From Agrobacterium tumefaciens (GTDB taxonomy: Bacteria > Pseudomonadota > Alphaproteobacteria > Rhizobiales > Rhizobiaceae), in assembly GCF_005221325.1 (NCBI RefSeq), contig NZ_CP039889.1, forward strand, positions 2,237,326-2,301,325: a stretch of DNA of 64,000 bases, read 5' to 3'. Made by a program: the position numbers and the translations under genes. The notes under the pieces were generated by a model that saw only the letters and a list, made by a program, of their open reading frames with translations, made no database searches and was not told the DNA's origin. This document shows, piece after piece, positions 54,593 to 62,737 of the stretch. The first letter of the stretch is position 1; the number at the start of each line of letters is the position of its first letter.

Positions 54593-55639
54593 TCATTCCG
54601 GTATGAGTCCATTGGCGCGGAACCACGCCACCTCGTCGCGCAGGGTTTCTGCGACCGGCCGGAAAAGCAGACCGAGTTCGCGTTCGCTCTTGGCCGGGTC
54701 GTAGCGCGACCGCTCGTTTTCGTCGGCAACAGTGCGCACCATGGCCCAGCTCAACAGCACCGGGCGTCGCGTTAGTCGGGCGTAGACCTCGTAACCGGCG
54801 GCGAGCAGGTGCATCGCCCAAAGCGGGATGCGGCGACCTGGTGCCGGTACACCGGCCAGCTGCGCGATCTGGGGCAGGAGACTGGCCATCGTCATGTGAC
54901 GTCCGGCCGCGAGATAGCGTTCGCCGCGCCGCCCCCGGTCGCTGGCAAGGATCATCGCCTGCGCAACATCGCGGGCATCGACGACCGAGAATGAGCCGGG
55001 CGGTATTCCGGGCAGCCGCTGCAGCGCGACATCGATGACGGTCTGTCCCGCCGAGGTTGGTCCGATGTCGCCCGGCCCATGCATCCAGCCGGGCAGCACC
55101 ATCGCCGCCCAAAAGTCCGGATGGGCATTGAGAAAACCGAGTACGACGCGCTCGGACAGGATCTTGCTGCGATAATAATCGTCGGCGTCGCGTGGGTCGC
55201 GCAGCATGGTCTCATCAATAGTTTCGCCGCGGGTGCCATGGAGCACGGCGATCGAACTGGTGTGGACGAAACGCCGCACGCCCATTTGATAAGCCTGCTC
55301 AAGCAAATGGCGCGTACCTTCGACATTGGCCGCGTAGAGTGCGTCCCAGTGTCGACCGCCCTTGTAGGAATCGCGGAAATAAGCGGCTGTATGGTAGATG
55401 GTATCGACACCCGCGAGCGCCGGCGCGTAACCCGGCGCGTCGAGTATGTCGCCAGACACGATCTCCAGGTCGAGGTCGGCGAATTGCTGACGTGCCTTGT
55501 CCGGGGACCGCACCAGTGCGCGTACGCGCCAGCCCGCAGCGATGAGTGCCCGCACCAGATTGTTGCCGAGAAGTCCCGTCGCCCCTGTCACAAAAGCGAG
55601 GGGTGCGCCTTTCGGCGTGGTTTGATCGTCTGTCATCAT
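54593..55639 (-). CDS. NAD-dependent epimerase/dehydratase (extended SDR)
   Basis: This 348-aa Rossmann-fold oxidoreductase has the nucleotide-binding VTGATGLLGNNLVRAL at residues 17-32, an acidic GDILD segment, and an HTSSIAVLHG active-site strand. The catalytic YYRSK has Tyr and Lys in the YxxxK pattern. It acts on a sugar nucleotide, flavonoid-like ketone or other carbonyl compound; the closest feel is dihydroflavonol-4-reductase-like SDRs. GTGGAG precedes the ATG pair. It is divergent from a MerR regulator that probably controls it. Confidence 0.9.
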   Translation of the reverse strand: MMTDDQTTPKGAPLAFVTGATGLLGNNLVRALIAAGWRVRALVRSPDKARQQFADLDLEIVSGDILDAPGYAPALAGVDTIYHTAAYFRDSYKGGRHWDALYAANVEGTRHLLEQAYQMGVRRFVHTSSIAVLHGTRGETIDETMLRDPRDADDYYRSKILSERVVLGFLNAHPDFWAAMVLPGWMHGPGDIGPTSAGQTVIDVALQRLPGIPPGSFSVVDARDVAQAMILASDRGRRGERYLAAGRHMTMASLLPQIAQLAGVPAPGRRIPLWAMHLLAAGYEVYARLTRRPVLLSWAMVRTVADENERSRYDPAKSERELGLLFRPVAETLRDEVAWFRANGLIPE

Positions 55640-55642
55640 TTA

Positions 55643-55688
55643 ACTCCACAATTGAGGGAGTCTGCTCTATAAGATTGGACCATGGTCC
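55643..55688. promoter_or_regulatory. Dyad sites in the SDR/MerR divergent promoter
   Basis: ACTCC (55643-55647) and GGAGT (55657-55661) form a dyad with a 9-base spacer. GGACCATGGTCC (55677-55688) is a perfect 12-bp palindrome. Both lie in the short gap between the two divergent genes and are candidate MerR-type operators. Confidence 0.4.
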
Positions 55689-55708
55689 ATGGTCAAGTGG
55701 TGTCAACA

Positions 55709-56194
55709 ATGTTGATTGGAGAATTTGCTGCCCGGGCCGGTCTCAGCCAGGACACTGTGCGCTTTTATGTCCGCAAGGGCCTGTTGGCGCCAAAATCAGG
55801 CGCAAAGGGTGGTCGCAACCCCTACCAGATTTTCAGCGAGCGGGATGTCTCCACTGCGCTGATGATCCGCTTTGCACAGTCACTGGGCATGCCGCTCAAG
55901 GAGATCGCCGCGATCGCCAGCGAACTTCTCAGCGACGGCCTGTCCGCTGAGCGGGAGATCGCGATCATCGATACGCAGGTCGCAAGACTGGAACAGAAGG
56001 CCGCAGAGCTTGCGAGGCTGCTTGATTATCTGCACGCCAAGCGCAACTGGATGGCGCGCGGCAAGCCCGGCGACGAACCCCGGTTCTCCGGAGAAGACCT
56101 TTGCCTGACGGAGATCGCGACGCCAGCGGTCAGCCGTGCGACCGTTGCAGCGACCGAGGAGATCAAGCTGCCTGAGGCATTTCGCAGCTGGTGA
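55709..56194 (+). CDS. MerR-family transcriptional regulator
   Basis: This 161-aa regulator has an N-terminal winged helix-turn-helix (MLIGEFAARAGLSQDTVRFYVRKGLL), the characteristic KGGRNPYQIFSERDVSTALMI wing, and a coiled-coil dimer helix near residues 85-115. The C-terminal effector domain is short and has no Cys pattern for metal binding, so it probably senses an organic compound. ATG 55709 fits family starts; a start nine codons upstream is possible. It likely regulates the divergent SDR gene. Confidence 0.9.
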   Translation: MLIGEFAARAGLSQDTVRFYVRKGLLAPKSGAKGGRNPYQIFSERDVSTALMIRFAQSLGMPLKEIAAIASELLSDGLSAEREIAIIDTQVARLEQKAAELARLLDYLHAKRNWMARGKPGDEPRFSGEDLCLTEIATPAVSRATVAATEEIKLPEAFRSW

Positions 56195-56261
56195 TCATCC
56201 TTCCGGATATTGTTTCATTCCCGGTGACGTTTTCCGTATATTTGGCGAGACGAGGGCGCTA

Positions 56262-56582
56262 TCAACCGGTGGGTTTGGCGAAGTTGATTTCGGTTCTGCT
56301 GTCGAGCACTATATGCAAATCCCGGATCATGGCTGCTGCCTGCAGCAGAGCGCTTCGCACCTCTTCATCGCTGCGCCATCCCCGTTCGATTGACAGGGCA
56401 ACGGTTTGGATGTCGATGAGACTGTCGCGGCCGGGACCGGAGGGAATACCGATTGTTTCGCGCATGTCGCGGATTGTGGTAACAGCTCGTTCGAGCATGC
56501 GGCGTTTCTGATAGCCATCAAGGTGATCGAGCCTGTTGGCGTCACGGACAAGTTCGGCAATGAAGCTGTTCGTCAGGGTCAT
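56262..56582 (-). CDS. Conserved hypothetical protein (106 aa) with a decayed copy at 0.5 kb
   Basis: This is a soluble helical protein: AELVRDANRLDHLDGYQKRRMLERAVTTIRDMRE forms an amphipathic region, and the C-terminal half (EEVRSALLQAAAMIRDLHIVLD) is also helical. There is no signal or known domain. A partial, frameshifted copy lies at 535-755, so the gene has been duplicated within this replicon end. Function unknown. Confidence 0.7.
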   Translation of the reverse strand: MTLTNSFIAELVRDANRLDHLDGYQKRRMLERAVTTIRDMRETIGIPSGPGRDSLIDIQTVALSIERGWRSDEEVRSALLQAAAMIRDLHIVLDSRTEINFAKPTG

Positions 56583-56897
56583 GCCGGGAGGTTGCCGGGT
56601 TGGCTGGCTGGCGTCAACGGAAGACCTTCGAAGTGAGCTTCAGGCCCCGAAGTCGACGCCAGGCTGTGACGCCGATGCATCACGGTGTGTTGGAGACTGG
56701 GGCGAGCTGTTTCACAGAGTATCATCTTCATTATTCGTATTTTTATCATGCTATTGGAAAAAGTTTTGAGAGTAAAACATGAGGCACGCATCTTACTCAA
56801 TTGAGTTGAGTCTTCTGATTGGAATCCAGTCCGGTATACGAGTCACCGGGCCATACACGATACCGGATTTCAAAGGATGCTTCCTCGGACGCGAGAT
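56583..56897. other. Intergenic, nothing recognised
   Basis: 315 bp with no credible gene. The first 50 bases still resemble the flank of the paralogous copy at 0.7 kb. The rest is of mixed composition with an AT-rich part (56720-56780). Confidence 0.45.
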
Positions 56898-56950
56898 TTC
56901 CCGATCAGGATGATTTAATACGATAAAACGATAATCTTACCGATCGGGAA
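56898..56950. promoter_or_regulatory. Inverted repeat upstream of the hipB-like gene
   Basis: TTCCCGATC (56898-56906) and GATCGGGAA (56942-56950) are exact inverses separated by 35 AT-rich bases, about 60 bp before the HipB-like start. HipB proteins bind pairs of short inverted sites in their own promoter, so this is a candidate operator. Confidence 0.5.
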
Positions 56951-57010
56951 GCATTGTATTGATCTCTCCACAATCTTCCTGTACGGTAAGTAATCCGATG
57001 GAGGTAAACG

Positions 57011-57283
57011 ATGTTCCGGTCAGCGCGCGATTTCGGCACTGCTATCAGGGAAAGACGCAAAGCTCTGGGCTGGACGCAAACCCAGCTTGCTGCCCGTTCT
57101 GGAACGGGTGAACGCTTCATCGTCGAGCTTGAGGCTGGCAAGCCGAGCTGTCAGCTCGAAAAGACGTTGATCGTCGCGCGTACGGTCGGAATGGAGATTG
57201 GCGATCTCAAGAGGGTTCAGACTGTGTCCTCTACACCGGACGATGACCTCAACTTCCTGCCGACGTTCGGTGCTGATCGATGA
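57011..57283 (+). CDS. HipB-like antitoxin (XRE helix-turn-helix)
   Basis: This 90-aa protein has a helix-turn-helix at residues 8-65 (FGTAIRERRKALGWTQTQLAARSGTGERFIVELEAGK), typical of HipB repressor-antitoxins. GGAGG precedes the ATG. Its stop overlaps the HipA-like start (ATGA at 57280-57283), the usual hipBA order. The paired hipA is truncated, so the antitoxin may be left without a working toxin. Confidence 0.88.
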   Translation: MFRSARDFGTAIRERRKALGWTQTQLAARSGTGERFIVELEAGKPSCQLEKTLIVARTVGMEIGDLKRVQTVSSTPDDDLNFLPTFGADR

Positions 57284-57843
57284 CAACCGTCTTCTACGAG
57301 ACTTTGCCTGTCGCCCGTCTGACTTTTGAAGGCGAATGGAGACTGGACTACGATGCGGGCTGGGAAGCACGCCGCTCTGCCTTTCCTGTGTCGCTCACCA
57401 TGCCGCTGCGTTCCGGCCCCGTGGGTGCTGCGAAGCTGCTGCCCTGGCTTGCCAATCTGCTTCCCGAAACACATCTTGCCGAGATCGGCCAGCGGCTCAA
57501 GGTTTCTCCGCAAGACATAGTCGGTCTGCTTGGTCATATCGGACGTGACACGGCGGGGGCACTGTCGATCGGGGCGCCGCGCAAAGCGGGCATCAACCTG
57601 GAGCCGGTTCCGGATGAGCAGACGCTGGAGCGTATTCTCAATGAACTTCCCGCCAAACCCTTTCTGGTCGGGGAACGCGGCGTTTCCATGTCGCTTGCGG
57701 GCGTCCAGGAGAAACTGCCGGTTTTTGTAGACGGGGATGGCCGTATTTCAGTTCCGCTCGATGGGACGCCATCCACGCATATCCTGAAGCCGGATACGAA
57801 ACGCCTTGCAGGGAACTGGACGATGTGCTTCCCCATGAGTTGA
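57280..57843 (+). pseudogene. HipA-like kinase toxin, truncated after the N-terminal domain
   Basis: The first 177 residues match HipA: the N-subdomain (FPVSLTMPLRSGPV, LLPWLANLLPE), VGLLGHIGRDTAGAL, and the start of the kinase core with SLAGVQEKLPVF and THILKPDTKRLAGN. Similarity stops abruptly near 57813 and the frame ends at 57843. The catalytic and metal-binding parts are missing, so it cannot be an active kinase. The following 300 bp (57844-58141) match nothing I recognise. A 59-aa HipA-like C-terminal fragment at 61.8 kb could be the lost end. Confidence 0.85.
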
Positions 57844-58141
57844 AATCTGGGTTCAGTTTGGAGGGCCTCTATCCAGATTTTGTCATGCGCAGCCGAGAAA
57901 ACAGAGATCGGTTTACAGGAAGGGTACCCGGTCCTGAAACATACAGAGATCTGATCACTGCTATTGTATGGCGTATATGCTCTACCAGACCCGGCAGTTT
58001 TAAGGCTGAGCGACAATGGAAAGTGAAACAAGAAATATATCGTGGAACGCGATTTTTCGACGTCGGTGATTTGGACAAACTGGACGTGAATTACGTGGAT
58101 ATCGTTGAACCGGCAGGGCTTACGCTTCTGGGTCCAGCCAA

Positions 58142-58375
58142 TTACACGATCACCGGCACCAACGTGGTTCCCATCTCAGTCGTCGAAACCTCGATCTGGC
58201 AGAGCTCCTTTCGCCAACGAAATAACTGGCTGACATGAATGCCGGCTGCGCGGGCAATCTCGGAGATCACCGCATCACGCTCAAGGCAGGCGGCAACTAT
58301 CCGCTCTTTCTCTTCGCGAGACCAGCGACGGCGCCGCTCCACAGACGTGATGACTTCAATCGAATGCTTAGTCAT
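58142..58375 (-). CDS. tnpA: IS66-family accessory protein TnpA, partial element
   Basis: This 77-aa protein starts TKHSIEVITSVERRRRWSREEKERIVAACLE, with a helix-turn-helix ISEIARAAGIHVSQLFRWRKEL, the pattern of IS66 OrfA/TnpA. The C-terminal LVPVIV is abbreviated. tnpB and tnpC are missing downstream, so only the element's start remains. The element's outer end may be at 58453, where GTAAGC on the minus strand resembles IS66 termini. Confidence 0.75.
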   Translation of the reverse strand: MTKHSIEVITSVERRRRWSREEKERIVAACLERDAVISEIARAAGIHVSQLFRWRKELCQIEVSTTEMGTTLVPVIV

Positions 58376-58464
58376 AGGACTATCCCTAGTGTTACCACTA
58401 GGACTTCCGATGTTCAGCGCCATCTCACAAGGCGGCCTTCACCGTGGGCTTACTGTGAATGGGC

Positions 58465-58763
58465 AGGCTTGCGATGATCAAACACTCGCTGGCTTCGCCT
58501 TTACCTTCCAGTCTTAGCTCGACCGCGATCGCATCTTCACCCTGGCGCAGCTCGGCTTTGTCGATCGACACGAGGCCGTACATTTCCTCGGCGCTCCTGG
58601 GACAGGAAAGAGTCATCTTGCCACGGCGCTGGGCGTCGAAGCCGTCAAAGCCGGAAAGAGCGTCTACTTCACGAACCTTGCCGACCTCATCGGTTCGCTG
58701 GCCCGTTCCCAACGGGAGGGCCAGCTCCAGGAGCGGATGGCTTTTTTCAAAAGTAAGACATGA
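58465..58763 (+). pseudogene. IstB fragment from another IS21-family element
   Basis: The translation gives LAGFAFTFQS, stop, LDRDRIFTLAQLGFVDRHEAVHF, then LGAPGTGKSHLATALGVEAV (Walker A) and YFTNLADLIGSLARSQREGQL. This is the central part of IstB, different from the intact istB at 22.1 kb. An in-frame TAG near 58517 and loss of both ends show it is dead. An IS66-type end abuts it at 58453, so the IS66 element probably inserted into it. Confidence 0.8.
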
Positions 58764-58850
58764 GGTCGATAAGGATTGCAAGGGCGGTTTATCGCACTTG
58801 CCGGGTTATGCACGGACAGGCTTTGAGCCAAAGTTGTTGAGGGATCCGGT

Positions 58851-59126
58851 TCATGCCCGGGGCACGAAGCCGACGCTAAATCCAAACAGCCGCCCGACTT
58901 TTTCGAGCGTGTCAAGTGTCGGATTTGCTGCGCCAGTTTCGATCTCGGCGACTTGGCGCCTAGTCAGTGACAACATCGTCGCAAACTCCTCCTGCGTCAG
59001 CCCGAGGCCCTTGCGGATTTCCGCCACTGCGGCAGGCAGACGTAATTCGCCAAGACGTACCCGCTCGGCAAGGTCGCGACGGTTTTGGAGTATTTCTTCT
59101 TTGGTCGGCTTCTTCCACCGTGGCAT
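58851..59126 (-). CDS. XRE/HipB-type antitoxin paired with the 59.1-kb HipA
   Basis: This 91-aa protein ends with a helix-turn-helix domain (IRKGLGLTQEEFATMLSLTRRQVAEIETGAANPTLDTLEKVGRLFGF). The N-terminal 35 residues are charged (PRWKKPTKEEILQNRRDLAERVRLGEL). I chose ATG 59126 because a longer frame would run back into the hipA gene. It follows hipA by 14 bp, so the order is toxin first, antitoxin second, the reverse of classical hipBA. It likely represses the operon at the sites near 60.5 kb. Confidence 0.85.
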   Translation of the reverse strand: MPRWKKPTKEEILQNRRDLAERVRLGELRLPAAVAEIRKGLGLTQEEFATMLSLTRRQVAEIETGAANPTLDTLEKVGRLFGFSVGFVPRA

Positions 59127-59140
59127 GGTATGGCCCTTGC

Positions 59141-60469
59141 TCAGTTTTGTGACAGGGAAGTCTGAACGCTCTGCGCGATTTCTGTGCATCGGCTCATGGC
59201 ACGTTCCACAATTTCGGGCGGCGCTCCCATGCCCTGCGCGACACGGGGTACTTGTTGGAGACGTTCCGCGAATTCGCAAAGCTCACTGAAAACTAGTTGC
59301 CGGTCATTCGTATCCGGAAAAAGACGGATGCAGATTTCTTTCCAGTCTGGCAGATGATCCCGGCCAGAATCCCGCATCATTGCCCAACGTGTAGAGCGGA
59401 CAATTCCTTCTCTGGCCAGTCTCATGGGCGCGAAGTCAAAAAGAGGAGATAACCGGACAGTGCCGTCTTCATGTTTGCTAAGGGCGGAATTTCGGCCGTG
59501 GTTATCGGGGTTGCCAAGCGCCAGATTGGCTATGTCGCGCTTCAGGTACTCAACTGTATCTGCAACAGGATCGGCAGAATATTTGCGCAGGCTGTTAATG
59601 TAGGCCTCATGCGTACCGATATAACCGAATTCCGCTACGCCGATCGTTGCCACCAAGCTTTCCTGACCCAGTCTCACGATTTTACCGGTTTTGCTCCGCT
59701 TCCTGTCAAAGCGGGGGATAATCAGTACTCCCTCGGCGTATACCGATGGTTCGGCGACATTCAGCCCGATCTCTTGGGCGATCCGCGCATAAAGGGCCTC
59801 GCCTTCAAGAATCATCCGGTCGGCAGGATCGTTGCTGCGCACGAGCTTGACGATAATGTGGCGCGCGGCTTCCTCGTCGGTCACGAAGCTGTCGGGATAA
59901 TAGAGACCGTCGGCCGCCTGGGTCATGGAGACTTTTGGCCATTCGCCCTGCAATCCGCTTGAGCCCGAGGCGAGCATCGCGAAGCGGTCGGCAACTTCCA
60001 TGAATCGGTCCGACCGTTCAAGTATTTCAGCTTCCGTGACGCCCTGGCGCTGCACTCCTTTTAGCCGCGCCACCTCCGCGTCAGCGGCTTCCTGAAGCCG
60101 GATATTGCCGATGCCGCCCGTGGCTGATCGCAGGAGCAGTGGGAGGTCCGAGCCGCGAGCGCCTTCGTTCAGGCCGAGATGTTCGGTCAGTTTCCTGCGT
60201 GCATGCCCTTGCGGCATCAGATCAAGAAGGAATGGTGGCCAAGTCGTGCTGTACCTGTTTTCGAGATCGACCGGATAGTGCACAGAAAGGGCGCGATAAT
60301 CGCGGACCGCGTTTCCAGCTGCGTAGTCCGTTGATGCGTGTGTTATAAAGTAGTCGAGATCGTAGTCGACGATCGACGCGCCCTGATAACCGGCGGTGTC
60401 GTCCCGTAGTTCCAGTGTGGCGGCATGATGCCACACGTCGTCAAAATGGGTTTGAATAGTGAAACGCAT
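59141..60469 (-). CDS. HipA-family serine/threonine kinase toxin
   Basis: HipA kinases phosphorylate targets such as aminoacyl-tRNA synthetases and cause growth arrest. This 442-aa protein has full length. It has the N-subdomain (WPPFLLDLMPQGHARRKL), a kinase core with HIIVKLVRSNDPADRMILEGEALY and IPRFDRKR, and the catalytic loop ANLALGNPDNHGRN. The metal-binding LFDFAP follows. Thus it should be active, unlike the truncated copy at 57.3 kb. The ATG at 60469 is preceded by two inverted operator-like sites. Its antitoxin gene follows on the same strand. Confidence 0.92.
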   Translation of the reverse strand: MRFTIQTHFDDVWHHAATLELRDDTAGYQGASIVDYDLDYFITHASTDYAAGNAVRDYRALSVHYPVDLENRYSTTWPPFLLDLMPQGHARRKLTEHLGLNEGARGSDLPLLLRSATGGIGNIRLQEAADAEVARLKGVQRQGVTEAEILERSDRFMEVADRFAMLASGSSGLQGEWPKVSMTQAADGLYYPDSFVTDEEAARHIIVKLVRSNDPADRMILEGEALYARIAQEIGLNVAEPSVYAEGVLIIPRFDRKRSKTGKIVRLGQESLVATIGVAEFGYIGTHEAYINSLRKYSADPVADTVEYLKRDIANLALGNPDNHGRNSALSKHEDGTVRLSPLFDFAPMRLAREGIVRSTRWAMMRDSGRDHLPDWKEICIRLFPDTNDRQLVFSELCEFAERLQQVPRVAQGMGAPPEIVERAMSRCTEIAQSVQTSLSQN

Positions 60470-60472
60470 TTA

Positions 60473-60533
60473 TTGATCCCTTCAATGGGACAATAAATCC
60501 AATAATTGTCTTAATCAACCCATTTTAGTGGGT
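60473..60533. promoter_or_regulatory. Paired operator-like sites before the hipA-hipB operon
   Basis: CCCTTCAATGGG (60478-60489) and CCCATTTTAGTGGG (60519-60532) lie 41 bp apart just upstream of the HipA start. The second is close to CCCATTATAGTGGG, found twice at 61.2 kb with 43-bp spacing. Dyad symmetry and pairing suit binding by the HipB-type protein. Confidence 0.55.
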
Positions 60534-60734
60534 CTATTATTCTGACGCCTGTCATAGTCATCGAATGTTTTAGAGCGCTTCACCGGAAAGCGTGCCGCAA
60601 CCTGTTTGATGATTATTGCCTAAGAGTGACCTTGCTTCTATCGGCTGTGGATACCTGTACGCTGCGGATATTATCTCAGTATTTGCAGGATATATTGTGC
60701 GTGTCGTGCTTTGATTTTTGGGGGATCGAATTGA

Positions 60735-61112
60735 ATGAAGACAGCTTTACTTCTATGTGCCGCCGCGATGACACTGGCTGGCTGCCAGACTCCGGCACCA
60801 CAATCTGTTTTGGATTCGCAGCGCCCTCCGTCCAAATCGATTAAACGCGAATATGTGGACGCCTTGCGCGGAGCCATCAAACCCGAGGATTTCACGAAAG
60901 CCGAGATTTCGAGCGTAGTGCTGCTCGATCCTAAAAAGCGGATTTACGCTTTTTGCACGCGGACGGCGGAACGTGCCAACCCAGATTGGTCCTATATCGG
61001 TGTGGCCTTAAAACAGAACGTGAGCGTGGACGCCTCAAAGAATGACTACCGCTGCCGGGACAAGCGGCTGCGGTACTACGATTTTCCTGAGTTGATAAAG
61101 ATGAAGTCCTAA
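60735..61112 (+). CDS. Small lipoprotein of unknown function (125 aa)
   Basis: The N-terminus (KTALLLCAAAMTLAGCQTP) is a lipoprotein signal with lipobox LAGC, so Cys17 should be lipidated and the protein anchored in the envelope. The mature part of about 108 residues has two further Cys (AFCTRT and YRCRD) that could pair. A G-rich ribosome site (GGGG at 60721-60724) precedes the ATG. The fold is unknown. Similar short lipoproteins are frequent in Rhizobiaceae. Confidence 0.8.
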   Translation: MKTALLLCAAAMTLAGCQTPAPQSVLDSQRPPSKSIKREYVDALRGAIKPEDFTKAEISSVVLLDPKKRIYAFCTRTAERANPDWSYIGVALKQNVSVDASKNDYRCRDKRLRYYDFPELIKMKS

Positions 61113-61235
61113 TAGAACCGGGCAGGCGGCGCTAAGCTCGTTTCCGCGCCGCCATCTTCGCTCTTTCCATCGAATACAGTGGCAAGCCGGGTCTGGTGTT
61201 CGCCGTCTCGCAGCGCGGGCGGCAATTCCCATATA

Positions 61236-61296
61236 TTGACCCATTATAGTGGGGCAGTATCGATGGTTTCCCAGTTAATTGACCCATTATAGTGGG
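61236..61296. promoter_or_regulatory. Two identical operator-like 18-mers
   Basis: TTGACCCATTATAGTGGG occurs at 61236-61253 and again at 61279-61296 (43-bp period). The CCCA...TGGG dyad matches the site before the 60.5-kb hipA gene. On the minus strand the pair would sit before a short, unrecognisable frame ending near 61132, so it looks like a control region that outlived its gene. Confidence 0.55.
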
Positions 61297-61342
61297 CACA
61301 TACTTCAGCGAGTGAGTGCTTCCTGTGGTGGAGACGTGAAAA

Positions 61343-61642
61343 TTATGCGGCTTCCAGTTCTTTGATGTTGGCAAGGTCGGCCTCCAGTACGGCTACGGCG
61401 CTTTTGATGTCGAAGGCGTTTTGCAAATTCAGCCAGTATTCAGGGGTGGTCTTAAACAATTTTGCCAGTCGCAGCGCAGTGTCAGCGGTAATGCCGAGCT
61501 TTTCCGTTACAATCCGCTCTATGCGTGTTCTGGGAATGTTGAGGTGCTTTGCGAGGGCATATGGCGACATATCCAGTGGTTCAAGATAGAGTTGCCGCAG
61601 GATTTCGCCCGGATGGATCGCGGGGGATTTGCTGATTGTCAT
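61343..61642 (-). CDS. higA: HigA-family antitoxin
   Basis: This 99-aa addiction-module antidote of the HigA/VapI type starts IHPGEILRQLYLEPLDMSPYALAKHLNI. The helix-turn-helix continues RTRIERIVTEKLGITADTALRLAKLFKTTPEYWLNLQ, the family signature. It would repress the higBA promoter and neutralise the HigB mRNA interferase. The HigB coding region directly upstream is truncated to its last codons, so this antitoxin has no intact cognate toxin here. Confidence 0.93.
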   Translation of the reverse strand: MTISKSPAIHPGEILRQLYLEPLDMSPYALAKHLNIPRTRIERIVTEKLGITADTALRLAKLFKTTPEYWLNLQNAFDIKSAVAVLEADLANIKELEAA

Positions 61643-61694
61643 GATCTCCAGCCCTCCTTGGCTGAACTGTCGTGATTGTCTATGAGGTTATCGC

Positions 61695-61785
61695 TTAGTG
61701 GTATTCGGTAATTTCAACGCTCTCGGCACCGGCTTCGTAGCTGCTTTCCAGGTGGAGAGCACAGCGCAGCAATAGCCGGGGAAGG
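61695..61785 (-). pseudogene. C-terminal remnant of higB toxin
   Basis: The minus-strand frame ends LESSYEAGAESVEITEYH, stop, matching the last residues of HigB/RelE-type toxins (typically ending VEIxDYH). The stop lies 53 bp before the higA start, the usual higBA spacing. Upstream of about residue -25 the similarity is lost and joins unrelated sequence at the 61.8-kb fragment, so the catalytic part is gone. Confidence 0.65.
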
Positions 61786-61798
61786 CAGAAATCCCGGT

Positions 61799-61978
61799 AT
61801 GTCTCACCTTCTGGCAGTCTCCAGAGGAGCCTCGATTTCAGATCAGGATGCCCAGGAAGTTATAGAACAGGTTAGAGCGGCCGTAGACCGGTGGTCTCAG
61901 TTTGCTGAGGAAGTTCAGTTATCCAAATCCCGGACCGCTGAACTCGACAAGTTCCTGAATGGTAATCTGCTGGCTTAA
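61799..61978 (+). pseudogene. C-terminal fragment of a HipA-like gene
   Basis: This 59-residue frame (SISDQDAQEVIEQVRAAVDR to WSQFAEEVQLSKSRTAELDKF) resembles the last helices of HipA-family kinases. It has no N-terminal kinase part. It may be the 3-prime end of the hipA gene that breaks off at 57.8 kb, carried away by IS-mediated rearrangement. It could also come from a different hipA. Confidence 0.5.
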
Positions 61979-62070
61979 AGAATCATGTTCCGATGGATCG
62001 GATCTCCGCAGCCGGATTGGCTGATCGTTTTTTGAATGGCCGGCAATTCGCTGAGTTACTGGGCGGCAGT

Positions 62071-62083
62071 GTAAGCGTCCGGT
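62071..62083. repeat. IS66-type terminal sequence, solitary
   Basis: GTAAGCGTCCGGT matches the usual start of IS66-family ends and recurs at 62738-62750 in the same orientation. No transposase gene lies beside this copy. The two copies flank the 62.2-kb membrane-protein gene. Confidence 0.45.
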
Positions 62084-62179
62084 GAGGCAGGTTCGCGCTG
62101 ACGGCTCGTCTTTACTTTACCGAAACGGCTCGTGCGATAACTTGTCGTTTGATCGCGTCAAAGCAGCCAATATGAGCGA

Positions 62180-62605
62180 ATGCCCAGAACAACGAAACGG
62201 CTACTAGATAAACTCCGAGAGGTCGAAGCGCTCCGAGATGAGGGTCGCTCACCACCTCGGGGGATGCTGTCAAGATTCGGAAGGGGTATGGTGGCCTTTC
62301 TGCGGGACTATGTCCGTATTCTTGCGTTTCTTCTCTCCGTGGGGCCGTTTCCCCGCCTCAGTAAAATCATTGCTGCAATCGGTCTAGCGGTGTCTGGTCC
62401 CGGAGTCCTCTACAAGGTTATCGAGGCGATCATTGCCGGCGAAGTCCGCAATCGCGGGGCGGTCATTGCAACCGCGAAAGAAGAACCTTTCGAATTCTAC
62501 ACCATGACGCTCATTGTTGGCTTAGGGGCTGCCTTCATTACCGCCTTGGGTGTTGCCGCCTTCCTGGTCCTGATATTGAAGGGCCGCCCGTCGCGCAGCG
62601 AGTGA
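62180..62605 (+). CDS. Hypothetical membrane protein (141 aa)
   Basis: The N-terminal 30 residues are basic and helical. A hydrophobic stretch at about 43-55 (VRILAFLLSVGPF), one at 63-80 (IIAAIGLAVSGPGVLYKVI) and a strong C-terminal segment at 108-134 (MTLIVGLGAAFITALGVAAFLVLIL) indicate an inner-membrane protein. The ribosome site is weak. No family recognised. It sits between two IS66-type terminal sequences. Confidence 0.6.
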   Translation: MPRTTKRLLDKLREVEALRDEGRSPPRGMLSRFGRGMVAFLRDYVRILAFLLSVGPFPRLSKIIAAIGLAVSGPGVLYKVIEAIIAGEVRNRGAVIATAKEEPFEFYTMTLIVGLGAAFITALGVAAFLVLILKGRPSRSE

Positions 62606-62630
62606 TCTTTTGCCGGCGCGACAGATACTA

Positions 62631-62705
62631 TCGATCTTGATGCCGCATGCTCCACGGGAGCAGTTCTTCGATCCTGTTGATCGGATGGTCGGCGATGCAA
62701 ACGGT
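62631..62705 (-). pseudogene. Short remnant of an IS66 transposase (TnpC) C-terminus
   Basis: The minus-strand translation IADHPINRIEELLPWSM is the conserved end of IS66 TnpC proteins. Only about 25 codons remain, next to an IS66-like terminal sequence (62738-62750). It is debris of an old element. Confidence 0.6.
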
Positions 62706-62737
62706 ATCAAATGGCAGCAGGCATGATTACCTGAATA

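Noticed and set aside
54352..54606. 84-aa plus-strand frame
   Set aside because: No ribosome site and no resemblance; overlaps the decayed VapC region.
57825..58238. 137-aa plus-strand frame after the truncated hipA
   Set aside because: Its end is antisense to the IS66 tnpA gene and the rest matches no family; likely chimeric debris.
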